From an uncultured Ilumatobacter sp. (GTDB taxonomy: Bacteria; Actinomycetota; Acidimicrobiia; Acidimicrobiales; Ilumatobacteraceae): a stretch of DNA of 64,000 bases. Shown in pieces: positions 9,022-16,943 of this stretch. Below the pieces are notes generated by a model that ran no database searches, was not told the DNA's origin, and saw only the letters and a list, made by a program, of their open reading frames with translations. The stretch is from contig CAJJBX010000012.1 in assembly GCA_905182555.1 (NCBI GenBank), forward strand, positions 1 through 64,000, given 5' to 3'. The first letter of the stretch is position 1, and every line of letters starts with the position of its first letter. A program made the translations under genes and the position numbers.

Positions 9022-9366
9022 TCAGTGAACGATCTTGGCGAGCCTGGGAAGCACGCAACGGCGGCCTGAGCATGCGTCCCACGTAGCGAGACCTCCACTG
9101 AGCTCGCGGACTCCTGCCAAGGCATGCAGCTCCGCCGCCATGGCGAGGTGCGCGGCAAGCTGTTCAGGCGTATAGGCAGTCCATAGATCGGTGTTCAGTG
9201 CCTCGTTATCATCGACCCCTGCGCCATCGGCACAGTTCCAACCGTTGTCGAGCTTGTTCCGAGACCGCAGGATCTTGATGCCACCGGACCCACTGACCAG
9301 GATTGTTCCCGGGTGCAGTTGGGCAGCGGTAGCGATCGAGACGGGTGCCCCTTGCAGCATGTTCAT
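9022..9366 (-). CDS. Hypothetical protein, about 114 residues
   Basis: Not recognised. I start it at the ATG at 9366 (MNMLQGAPVSIATAAQL) because longer readings run into the divergent SRPBCC gene. It has a Gly-rich stretch VSGSGGIKILRSR, then NCADGAGVDDNEAL, a helix TPEQLAAHLAMAAELHALAG, and a C-terminal CSGRRCVLP. No signal peptide or membrane helix is visible. It ends four bases from the end of the convergent racemase-like gene. Coding status rests on length and sensible composition only. Confidence 0.45.
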   Translation of the reverse strand: MNMLQGAPVSIATAAQLHPGTILVSGSGGIKILRSRNKLDNGWNCADGAGVDDNEALNTDLWTAYTPEQLAAHLAMAAELHALAGVRELSGGLATWDACSGRRCVLPRLAKIVH

Positions 9367-9427
9367 ACGTTTTCTATCGACCGCCCCGGACAGGAGTTGA
9401 GCCACAATTGTGTGGCAATCTCGGCAA

Positions 9428-9865
9428 ATGGCCACCCAGCAGTTCGACATCACCTCACCGCTCGCACCCGACGCGGCGTTCGATCGTCTCATCAACCTGA
9501 CCCGGGTGAACGAGTGGGATCGGGGCGTGACCAACCCTCGCCAAATTTACGGCAGTGGGCACGAGGTGGGGTCGCGGTACGAAGTCACCGTCGTGGGATT
9601 CGATGGGAAGCCCGCTCCGGTTGTCTACGAACTCCTCGAAGTGGACCGTCCAGCACGCTTCGTGATGGAAGGAACCAATGCAGTCTTCTGCGCCCATGAC
9701 GTGATCACGATCGAGCCGACCGACACCGGCTGCACCGTCACGTACTCAGCCGGGCTCGAACTGCTGGAAGAAGATCCACCGCTGAGCCCAGCGCAGCTCG
9801 ACAGCCTGTTCGTCAAAGTCGCAGAAGTCGCAGAAGACGGCCTCCGGAGCTACCTCAACATGTGA
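9428..9865 (+). CDS. SRPBCC (START/polyketide-cyclase-like) family protein
   Basis: 145 residues with the helix-grip pattern of SRPBCC proteins: an opening strand FDITSPLAPDAAFDRL, then RYEVTVVGFDG, YELLEVDRPARFVMEG and CTVTYSAGLEL, closed by a long C-terminal helix (FVKVAEVAEDGLRSYLNM). Such proteins bind hydrophobic ligands; the ligand cannot be read from sequence. I chose ATG 9428 over the upstream GTG/TTG-type start because the fold begins there. The stop lies inside the left arm of the palindrome at 9862-9904. Confidence 0.75.
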   Translation: MATQQFDITSPLAPDAAFDRLINLTRVNEWDRGVTNPRQIYGSGHEVGSRYEVTVVGFDGKPAPVVYELLEVDRPARFVMEGTNAVFCAHDVITIEPTDTGCTVTYSAGLELLEEDPPLSPAQLDSLFVKVAEVAEDGLRSYLNM

Positions 9866-9904
9866 ACTGTCACACTTCGGTCAGACCACGGTGTGACAGT
9901 TCAC
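9862..9904. terminator. 14-bp perfect inverted repeat between convergent genes
   Basis: Arms GTGAACTGTCACAC and GTGTGACAGTTCAC flank a 15-base loop between two converging genes. It could terminate transcription on both strands, although no T-run follows. The core GTCACAC/GTGTGAC is shared with 15620-15666 and 61052-61080. Confidence 0.6.
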
Positions 9905-9909
9905 GGGCG

Positions 9910-10311
9910 CTAAAGGGCAATGACTGCCGTGCCTTCAACCTCGATAAGTGCCGCGTCGAGGAACAGCGACTGGACACCCACGAGTGTGATCGGGATCAGC
10001 GGCAACGGGTTGACTTGAGCGGCTGCGCCGATCCCGGCGAACAGTTCGCGCTGCATTGATTCTCGCCAGCCGACCACGTACACCACGATCTTCGCGAGGT
10101 CCTTGACCGCCCCACCGACCCCGATGAGAGCGTCGACCATATTGATCAGCGCCCGCGTTGTCTGATCAGCAAGCCCGTCGGCGAAGTTGCCCTCAGCATC
10201 AGTTCCAATCGTGCCAGCCAAGTACACCGTCTGGCCAGGTGGGGCGATCGCCGCGTGTGAGAAACCCGCGGGGGCCGGCAGTCGATCAGAATTGCGCAGT
10301 TCGATGGTCAT
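9910..10311 (-). CDS. RidA family (YjgF/YER057c/UK114) protein
   Basis: 133 residues. RidA enzymes deaminate reactive enamine/imine intermediates released by PLP enzymes. The family pattern is visible in VYLAGTIGTDAEGN, DQTTRALINMVDALIGVGG, DLAKIVVYVVG and the C-terminal ALIEVEGTAVIAL. The position of the key Arg near the end (usually VEIEAIA preceded by R) appears to be replaced by LDAALIEVEG, so catalytic deaminase activity is doubtful. Start ATG 10311 is preceded by AAGGAG at good distance. It follows the M20 gene by 29 bases, probably in one transcript. Confidence 0.85.
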   Translation of the reverse strand: MTIELRNSDRLPAPAGFSHAAIAPPGQTVYLAGTIGTDAEGNFADGLADQTTRALINMVDALIGVGGAVKDLAKIVVYVVGWRESMQRELFAGIGAAAQVNPLPLIPITLVGVQSLFLDAALIEVEGTAVIAL

Positions 10312-10340
10312 CAGTTCTCCTTGTTGTTGCGGTTCGGCAA

Positions 10341-11711
10341 TCAAACCCAAAGGCGGTCGAGCACGTCGAGCCAGAGTTGTGTCGTCAGACGAAGCGATTC
10401 AATGTCGATCCGTTCGTCGTGCCCATGGAATCGGCTCAGAAATTCTGGGAGCGTCACATGATGACTGAGCAGGCCAGCGCCATAGGCCGGCACGCCTCGC
10501 TGGCGGAAAAAACGGCCGTCGGTCGCACCGGTCACGAGGCTCGGCAGCACCGACGCATTCGGGTACGCCATCTGGATCGAGTCGCGCAGTGCGCCCCACA
10601 TCGGAGTCTCGGTCGACGAAAGCGCAGTGCCGTTGTTCAAGTCGTCGCGGACGGGCTCGATGTCGACCGAGGGAAGCAGGTCGGGGCCGATCACTGCACG
10701 GAGATGCGCATCGGCATCGTCTTGGGTTTCGCCAGGTAGCAGCCGAACGTCGATCAGGAGGTTCGCAACGTCAGGCACCGTGTTGGCCTTATTGCCGGAC
10801 CGCATGATGTTTGGGCTGTACGTGGCGTGACAGCAGGAGTGCACGTTGCGCGCGAGGTCGGGCGGGAGCTCAGCGAGCGCGTCGTCGATCCGCGCCGGGT
10901 CAGTCAGCCTGGCCTCCATGTCGGCGTCGAGGCCGAGCGCTTTGACTCGCGCCCTGAACATCTCATCGATCCGCGGGACGACCTTCGAGCTGACGAGTCG
11001 GTCGATAATTTTGGCTGCCTTGACCAGTGCATTGTCGGTCGCATAGGGCATCGATCCATGGCCGGGCGTGCCGTAGACCACCAGAAGTCGGCCAGCGGAA
11101 TGTTTCTCGCCGGTCGTGAGCAGCACAGTGGTCGCACCGTCTTTGACCGACGGCGTGCCGCCGTACTCGGTGAGAACGTAGTCGCACTTGACTAAGTCCC
11201 AGTGATGCTCGACGATCGGCGCTGCACCGAGCACGCCACCGGCTTCCTCATCGGCCACGGCGAAGTAGACGATGTCGCCCGGATACCTCGTGCCGGTCCG
11301 CACGATGTCGCGAAATGCCACGAACATTGACGACGTCAGATTCAGCATGTCGACCGCACCTCGGCCCCAGACTTCTGGCACCCCATCCGATGACGTGATC
11401 AGCTCACCACCAAACGGATCGTGGGTCCATCCGTCGGCGTTGACGGGCACGACATCGGTGTGGCCCATCAGGCAGAGCGCTGGTGCGCTGGCGTCGGTGC
11501 CCGGGTAGCGGGCGATCAGCGACGTGCGGCCGGGTTCCGTTTCGATCAACTCGTGATCGAGGCCAAGACCTTCGATCTCGTCGCGGAGCAACTTTGCGCT
11601 GACCTGTTCGTTACCCGATTCGGGTCGGCCATCGTTCACGCACTGGTTCCGGATCAACTGCTGAAGCAGTTCCACCGTCTCTCCCGTCAAGGAGTCGATC
11701 GACGTGTGCAT
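10341..11711 (-). CDS. M20/M25/M40 family metallopeptidase
   Basis: 456-residue dinuclear zinc amidohydrolase (ArgE/DapE/carboxypeptidase class). Metal-site motifs are CLMGHTDVVPV (His ligand), WGRGAVDMLN (bridging Asp) and YFAVADEEAGG (Glu base and ligand). The lid or dimerisation domain follows, with VYGTPGHGSMPY, and the last ligand region is LLSHHVTLPEF. The substrate is probably an N-acyl amino acid or dipeptide. It sits between an SDR and a RidA gene on the same strand with short gaps (42 and 29 bases), so the three likely form a small operon. Confidence 0.9.
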   Translation of the reverse strand: MHTSIDSLTGETVELLQQLIRNQCVNDGRPESGNEQVSAKLLRDEIEGLGLDHELIETEPGRTSLIARYPGTDASAPALCLMGHTDVVPVNADGWTHDPFGGELITSSDGVPEVWGRGAVDMLNLTSSMFVAFRDIVRTGTRYPGDIVYFAVADEEAGGVLGAAPIVEHHWDLVKCDYVLTEYGGTPSVKDGATTVLLTTGEKHSAGRLLVVYGTPGHGSMPYATDNALVKAAKIIDRLVSSKVVPRIDEMFRARVKALGLDADMEARLTDPARIDDALAELPPDLARNVHSCCHATYSPNIMRSGNKANTVPDVANLLIDVRLLPGETQDDADAHLRAVIGPDLLPSVDIEPVRDDLNNGTALSSTETPMWGALRDSIQMAYPNASVLPSLVTGATDGRFFRQRGVPAYGAGLLSHHVTLPEFLSRFHGHDERIDIESLRLTTQLWLDVLDRLWV

Positions 11712-11753
11712 GCGCCCACCTTGCCACGTCGCAAGTGCGACGATCGGCTCGGG

Positions 11754-12500
11754 TCAGATCTGGAGCCCGGAGGTGGCACCACCGTCGACGAGGATATTCG
11801 CGCCGGTCACGAAGCTCGAACGCTCGCTCGCGATGAAAGCAACCACGTCGGCGACTTCTTCGGGCGTACCGAGCCGGCGGAACGGGTTCTCTTTCACGAT
11901 CATCTCCCAGAGCTTGCCGTTCTCCTCCTTCGCCCTGCCCCAGACACCGCCTTCGAAGATGATGTCGCCGGGCGAGACGACGTTGGCCCGTATGCCGCGC
12001 CGGGCAACCTCGCGCGAGAGCGTCTTCATTGCGCTGACCGTTGCCGCCTTGACCCCGGCGTAGGCAGCAATGCGCGGCGCCGCCACGCTCGCTGCCCGTG
12101 ACCCGATGCAGATCACGTTGCAGCCGGCATGGTCGTCCATCTTCTCGAGGCTGGCACGGACCAGCGCGTCCATGCCGATCAGGTCGACTGCACACGACAT
12201 CTCCCAATCGGGCCCAGCCATTGCGGACACGTTCGACACGACGATGTCAACGCCGCCCATTTGGTCGGCCGCCCACTCGACGAAACCGGCCGGCTCCCCC
12301 TTCACCCCCATATCCGCGATGTGGTGATGCACGGTGCCCGATGTCGACAGGTCGGCTGCAGCCGTGGCGAGGTCATCGGCGTTTCGGGCGCAGATTGCGA
12401 CCTCAGCGCCCTCGACGAGGAAGGCCCGCGCGATGGCGAGCCCGATTCCTTTGCTTGCTCCGGTGACGATGACGCGCTTGCCGCTGAGTTGCAGATCCAT
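11754..12500 (-). CDS. Short-chain dehydrogenase/reductase (SDR)
   Basis: NAD(P)-dependent oxidoreductase of about 248 residues. It has the cofactor motif VTGASKGIGLA, VSNVSA (a variant of NNAG), the catalytic Ser in IGSRAASVAAP, the YAGVK (YxxxK) pair and a C-terminal FVTGANILVDGGATSG. I chose MDLQLSGKRV at 12500 over the upstream start at 12530 because the fold begins there. First gene of a probable operon with the peptidase and RidA; divergent from the methyltransferase at 12579. Confidence 0.88.
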   Translation of the reverse strand: MDLQLSGKRVIVTGASKGIGLAIARAFLVEGAEVAICARNADDLATAAADLSTSGTVHHHIADMGVKGEPAGFVEWAADQMGGVDIVVSNVSAMAGPDWEMSCAVDLIGMDALVRASLEKMDDHAGCNVICIGSRAASVAAPRIAAYAGVKAATVSAMKTLSREVARRGIRANVVSPGDIIFEGGVWGRAKEENGKLWEMIVKENPFRRLGTPEEVADVVAFIASERSSFVTGANILVDGGATSGLQI

Positions 12501-12578
12501 GCCGGCGATCGTGCCAGACACCGCTGCCACGAAACGACTTCACCCGTTGATCCGCCTGGCCTTCGGTACGGTTCGGTT

Positions 12579-13208
12579 GTGGCGACAGATCAGACAGACC
12601 AAGTCGGCGTCGGCCCGCACCCAGAGCCATGGCCGACCGAACCGCACTTCGATCCCGAACTCCTCGCTGCAGGCGACCGTCGCAACGTACTTAATAGGTA
12701 CCGCTACTGGTCGGTCGACGCGATCGTGGCTGACCTGGACCGCCACCGCCACGGATTCCATGTGGCGATCGAGAACTGGGAGCACGACTTCAACATCGGT
12801 TCGGTCATCCGCAACTCCAACGCCTTTCTCGCTCATGCCGTGCACATCATCGGGCCGCACCGTTGGGATCGCAGGGGCGCGATGTCGACACACCGATACC
12901 TCCACCTGCACCACCACGTTGACGTCGACGCCTTCGTCGAGTGGACGACTGCGGGTGGCTTGGCGATCGTGGCGATTGACAACGTCGAAGGGTCCGTGCC
13001 AATCGAGTCGACCGCCCTGCCTGAGCAATGCGTGCTGCTCTTCGGCCAAGAGGGCCCCGGCGTCTCTGGGGCTGCGCTTGCAGCGGCCCAAGCGACCTGC
13101 GCGATCACGCAATTCGGTTCGACTCGGTCACTCAATGCGGGCGTGGCCTCGGGCATCGCGATGTACGAATGGTGCCGCCAACACGTTCAAAGCGAAACGG
13201 ACATCTGA
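12579..13208 (+). CDS. TrmH-family (SPOUT) RNA 2'-O-methyltransferase
   Basis: 209 residues from a GTG start. The three SPOUT motifs are clear: motif 1 ENWEHDFNIGSVIRNSNAF (AdoMet-site Asn and catalytic Arg), motif 2 CVLLFGQEGPGVS, motif 3 SLNAGVASGIAMYEW. These enzymes methylate 2'-OH of tRNA or rRNA; the precise target cannot be told. The protein lacks an N-terminal L30-like substrate-binding domain, so it resembles the compact TrmH type. ORFs reading further upstream overlap the SDR gene and are not credible. Confidence 0.88.
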   Translation: MATDQTDQVGVGPHPEPWPTEPHFDPELLAAGDRRNVLNRYRYWSVDAIVADLDRHRHGFHVAIENWEHDFNIGSVIRNSNAFLAHAVHIIGPHRWDRRGAMSTHRYLHLHHHVDVDAFVEWTTAGGLAIVAIDNVEGSVPIESTALPEQCVLLFGQEGPGVSGAALAAAQATCAITQFGSTRSLNAGVASGIAMYEWCRQHVQSETDI

Positions 13209-13229
13209 CCCCCTGGGCGAAACAGATAT

Positions 13230-13702
13230 CTACACGATGCGGGCGCGGCGGCTATCGATCACGCCGGTGTTGAAGCCAGCGGTGTGGAGGCCACCACGAA
13301 ACCTGGCGTGTTCGATTTTGAGGCAACAGTTTTGGACCACATCGAGGCCCGCAGCAACTGCCGTAGCCGCCGCTTCGGGATGTTCGAGACCGAGCTGGAA
13401 CCACACGGACGTCGCGCCGACAGCGATCGCCTCGTCGGTGACCGCTGGCAGATCATCGACCCGTCGAAATACATCGACCATGTCGGGCACGACGGGCAGG
13501 TCGGCAAGCGATGCGTACACCGGTTTGCCCATAATTTCGGTCTCACGTGGGTTGACGTAGTAGACCTCGAAGTCGGTCGAACCCCCCAGGTAGGTCGCGA
13601 CAAAGTGGCTCGATCGTGATGAGTTCTTCGACATGCATACAGGGCGCGCTGGCGCTGCAGGAGCTCGAGGCGATCCTGCATCTGTTCGAGAATCGCGGCC
13701 AT
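13230..13702 (-). pseudogene. CoA-binding (YccU-like Rossmann) protein, one frame break
   Basis: Small CoA_binding-domain protein of about 155 residues. The core reads SKNSSRSSHFVATYL, then YYVNPRETEIMGKPVYASL, DMVDVFRRVDDL, GATSVWFQLG and VVQNCCLKIEH, the usual pattern of this family. The ATG at 13702 overlaps the stop of the MetY gene (TGATG), and MAAILEQMQDRLELLQRQ reads well, but the frame must shift near 13635-13645 to reach the conserved part. Without the shift, translation could begin only at the internal ATG 13634, losing the first beta-strand. The link to O-acetylhomoserine sulfhydrylase suggests a sulfur-amino-acid role. Confidence 0.75.
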
Positions 13703-15003
13703 CAATGTGCTCCTTGGTTCTGCGTGGCAGCTAAAGCTTGCTCTATATCAGCAATGATATCGTCAACGTGCTCGATACCGACCGAGATACGAACCAGATC
13801 AGCGCTAACGCCTGCCGTGGCCAACTCATCTTCATTTAACTGACGATGCGTGGTCGAACCCGGATGAATCACGAGCGTCCGGCTGTCACCGATGTTCGCC
13901 AAGTGGCTGGCCAAACGGCAGCTCTCGATGAATGTCGACCCGGCCGCACGGCCGCCCTGCACGCCAAAAGCGAAGACCGCACCCGGCCCCTCCGGCAAGT
14001 ACTTCTGGGCTCGTTCATACCAGGGCGAATCTGGGAGCCCGCTGTACTTGACCCACGCCACCAGCGGGTGCGCGCTGAGGAATTCGGCGACGATCCGTGC
14101 GTTCTCGACATGTTGTTTCATGCGGAGCGAGAGCGTTTCCATGCCCATCAGAAACAGGAAGGCATTGAACGGCGTCATCGTGGCGCCGATGTCACGCAAC
14201 TGCTCCGACCGCACGCGAGTCAGGAATCCGTATTCGCCGAAATTACCCCACCAACTGATGCCGCCATAGCTCGGCATCGACTCGGTCATCAACGGGAATC
14301 GGCCGTTGTCCCATGGGAACGTTCCCGCCTCGACGATCGCTCCGCCAATCGACGTGCCGTGACCGCCGATGAATTTGGTGACTGAGTGGATGACAATGTC
14401 GGCGCCGTGTTCGATCGGTCGACAGAGATAGGGCGTTGCCATGGTCGAATCGACGACCAGCGGCACGCCAGCATCGTGCGCGACTTTGGCCAGACCTTCG
14501 AAGTCGGGGATCATTCCGCTCGGGTTAGCGATCACTTCGACGTAGACGCACTTTGTCTTGTCGGTGATTGCTGCAGCGACAGCGGCCGGTTCGGGTTCGG
14601 CCACGAAGGTGGTCTCGACACCGAAGCGACCAAGCGTGACTTCCATCAGCGTGCGAGTACCACCATAGAGCTGCGCACTCGACACGATGTGATCACCTGC
14701 GCCACACAGCGATGCGAGCGTGAGGAACTCGGCGGCCTGACCACTCGACGTGCCGATCGCTCCGATGCCGCCCTCGAGCGAGGCCATGCGCTCTTCGAAC
14801 GCCGCAACTGTTGGGTTGGAGATGCGCGAGTAGATGTTGCCGAAGGTTTGGAGCGCGAAGAGGTTCGCTGCCTCGTCCGTATCGCCGAACACGAAGGACG
14901 AGGTCTGGTAGATCGGAACGGCGCGCGCACCTGTCGCAGGGTCGGGTCGACCGCCAGCATGCACCGCTCGCGTCCGGAAGCCGTACTGCTCATCTCGTGT
15001 CAT
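13702..15003 (-). CDS. metY: O-acetylhomoserine sulfhydrylase (Cys/Met metabolism PLP enzyme)
   Basis: 433 residues from ATG 15003 (MTRDEQYGFRTRAVHAG). Cys/Met-metabolism PLP family: TSSGQAAEFLTL binds the cofactor phosphate, VVDSTMATPYL carries the cofactor-contacting Asp, and SVTKFIGGHGTSIGG carries the Schiff-base Lys. The length and the GNFGEYGFLTRVRSEQLRDIGA region fit the MetY branch rather than MetB/MetC. It makes homocysteine from O-acetylhomoserine and sulfide. The next gene starts inside its stop codon. The upstream 121 bases are shared with the divergent MaoC-like gene. Confidence 0.9.
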   Translation of the reverse strand: MTRDEQYGFRTRAVHAGGRPDPATGARAVPIYQTSSFVFGDTDEAANLFALQTFGNIYSRISNPTVAAFEERMASLEGGIGAIGTSSGQAAEFLTLASLCGAGDHIVSSAQLYGGTRTLMEVTLGRFGVETTFVAEPEPAAVAAAITDKTKCVYVEVIANPSGMIPDFEGLAKVAHDAGVPLVVDSTMATPYLCRPIEHGADIVIHSVTKFIGGHGTSIGGAIVEAGTFPWDNGRFPLMTESMPSYGGISWWGNFGEYGFLTRVRSEQLRDIGATMTPFNAFLFLMGMETLSLRMKQHVENARIVAEFLSAHPLVAWVKYSGLPDSPWYERAQKYLPEGPGAVFAFGVQGGRAAGSTFIESCRLASHLANIGDSRTLVIHPGSTTHRQLNEDELATAGVSADLVRISVGIEHVDDIIADIEQALAATQNQGAH

Positions 15004-15124
15004 TAGGTCAGTCTGGTCGGCGGAGCCTCGTGACGCGTGAACGTTCCAAGAACGGGGCCAACGGAGCCACGTCCTAACATTGTCTTGGAACACCACCGAG
15101 CAACGACCCTGAACGGACATCATC

Positions 15125-15598
15125 ATGAGCGAGAACGCACAAGCCGCATACGACGCCATCAACGCATTGATCGGGAACGAACCGGTTGCCGGCGACTGGT
15201 TCACGATTGACCAAGATCGCATTCAGGCGTTTGCCGATGCAACGCTCGACCATCAGTTCATCCATCTCGACCCCGAACGTGCAGCGCAAACGCCGTTCGG
15301 TGGCACGATCGCCCACGGCTTCCTCACGCTCAGCCTGCTCGTCCACCTGTCCGCAAGCATTCCGACTGACCTCCCCAAGTTGGAGGGCGTCCTGATGGGT
15401 GTCAACTACGGCATGAACAAGGTGCGCTTCGTCAACCCGGTCCCGACCGGTTCACGTGTCCGCGCGACGGCCTCAACCGTTGCAGTCGCCATCAAGGGCA
15501 ACGCCGTCGATCAGACCCGGGCGATGACCGTCGAGATCGAAGGCGTCGAGAAGCCCGCCCTCGTCGCTGAATGGATCGGCCGCACCGTCTTCGCCTGA
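15125..15598 (+). CDS. MaoC-like (R)-specific enoyl-CoA hydratase
   Basis: 157-residue hot-dog-fold protein. The catalytic hydratase-2 motif is seen in FADATLDHQFIHLDPERAA (Asp and His) followed by TPFGGTIAHGFLTLSLL. It should hydrate trans-2-enoyl-CoA to (R)-3-hydroxyacyl-CoA, in fatty-acid or sterol side-chain metabolism. It is a single-domain protein of normal length. It converges on the MFS gene, with the palindrome at 15620 in between. Confidence 0.88.
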   Translation: MSENAQAAYDAINALIGNEPVAGDWFTIDQDRIQAFADATLDHQFIHLDPERAAQTPFGGTIAHGFLTLSLLVHLSASIPTDLPKLEGVLMGVNYGMNKVRFVNPVPTGSRVRATASTVAVAIKGNAVDQTRAMTVEIEGVEKPALVAEWIGRTVFA

Positions 15599-15619
15599 GA
15601 CCGGTTTGTCACACTTTGG

Positions 15620-15666
15620 CCTGTCACACTCACCCTCTGAAACCAAGCTGACCTCGGTGTGACAGG
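15620..15666. terminator. Inverted repeat with GTCACAC/GTGTGAC core
   Basis: Arms CCTGTCACAC and GTGTGACAGG enclose a 27-base loop between the converging MaoC and MFS genes; the right arm lies inside the last MFS codons. An extra direct copy of TGTCACACT precedes it at about 15607. Same core as 9862-9904 and 61052-61080. Confidence 0.5.
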
Positions 15667-16922
15667 TTGCGTTCCCGATTTCGCCGGATGTGTCGACGCA
15701 GCACTGTGGCCAACATCGACCCCAACAGCAGGGTGCTGGCTCCGAAGAGCCAGAGCAGCCGGTAGCTGCCGTTGTCGATGATGAGACCGCCGAGCGCGGG
15801 CCCGAGGGCGGCACCGATGAACACGCCGACTTGGCTGACCCCTGTCGCTGCTGCGGGCGCTGATGGGTTGTTGCGAACCACCGACAGGTTGAACAGCCCC
15901 GGCCACGCCCACCCGAATGCGAAGGCCGGAATCGGTGCGAGGACGTAGGTAATCGGCACGTCGATGGCTAGAACGAGCATTCCCAGGCCGCCAAGGCCAT
16001 ACAGCCAGACAAGCCGTTGGATCGGGAGGACACCCCACCGATCGACCTGCCAGCCCTGGATAAGACGACTGGCCACGCCAACCAGAGACCCCAGACTCAG
16101 CACGAGGCCAGCAGCCCCTGGCCCAAGCCCAGATGCCTCCGCCCCGCTCGTGATGAAGCCGACCATCATGCCTGCGCTCGTCGACCCGAGGAGCCCGACC
16201 ATGGCGTAGAGCACCAGCAAGGCCATGCCCAGGTCGGGTCGCGCCGAACGACGACCTCCCGCGGCGTTCGCGCTTGTGTTGCGATCAGAACGACTGGCGC
16301 AATCGGGCGGAAAGCCAAGCATCGCTCCGACTGCCATGACCACTCCTGCCACGTAGGCCCACTGCCAGCCAACGGTGAGCGCGATGGCTGGCACTGCGAT
16401 GCCGCCGAGCAACGCTGCGGTTGGCATTCCGGACTGCTTGGCAGCGAGGGCGAACCCCAACCGCTCACCATCAACATGTGTGGTGAGCATCAGGTTGGCC
16501 GACGGCTGATTGAGCGCGTTGCCCGCTCCGGCAAATCCGAGGAACAGGCAGAACTGCCAGACGTTCCGTGCCAGCACCGCAACGGCGAGCATCGCCACGA
16601 CCGATGTCGTTAGGCCGACGCGGAATCCTCGGCGTGGGCCGAGTCGCTCGGCAACGCGACCCATCGGGGCAGACAAGACAGCCGCGACCCCGAACGATGA
16701 GCCCATTGCGAGGCCGACATGCGTGGCGGTCAGCCCAATGTCGTCACGGAGCTGGACACCGAGCGCTCCGGTCAAGAAGATGGGAAACGCGCTACACATC
16801 GTGCCGATTGCGACCACTGGCCAGATCCGTGATGCGCTCTCCACCGGGCCAACGTACCGGCCACCGCGCAACGACTCTCGGTTCACCCGACCACGACAAC
16901 GCCCGCTTCGCTGACATACCAC
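15630..16922 (-). CDS. MFS transporter
   Basis: About 430 residues with 12 predicted hydrophobic segments. The loop 2-3 signature reads GRVAERLGPRRGFRVG, and a central cytoplasmic loop (residues about 208-225, rich in Arg/Ser/Asn) separates the halves. The substrate is unknown. The listed start is a GTG; GTG 16886 is an equally possible start, since the first 12 residues look non-helical. Divergent from the acyl-CoA dehydrogenase at 16944 with only 21 bases between, so promoters must overlap coding ends or the later start is right. Confidence 0.8.
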   Translation of the reverse strand: MVCQRSGRCRGRVNRESLRGGRYVGPVESASRIWPVVAIGTMCSAFPIFLTGALGVQLRDDIGLTATHVGLAMGSSFGVAAVLSAPMGRVAERLGPRRGFRVGLTTSVVAMLAVAVLARNVWQFCLFLGFAGAGNALNQPSANLMLTTHVDGERLGFALAAKQSGMPTAALLGGIAVPAIALTVGWQWAYVAGVVMAVGAMLGFPPDCASRSDRNTSANAAGGRRSARPDLGMALLVLYAMVGLLGSTSAGMMVGFITSGAEASGLGPGAAGLVLSLGSLVGVASRLIQGWQVDRWGVLPIQRLVWLYGLGGLGMLVLAIDVPITYVLAPIPAFAFGWAWPGLFNLSVVRNNPSAPAAATGVSQVGVFIGAALGPALGGLIIDNGSYRLLWLFGASTLLLGSMLATVLRRHIRRNRERNLSHRGQLGFRG

Positions 16923-16943
16923 CGATGTCTTTAACGTTCTGAA

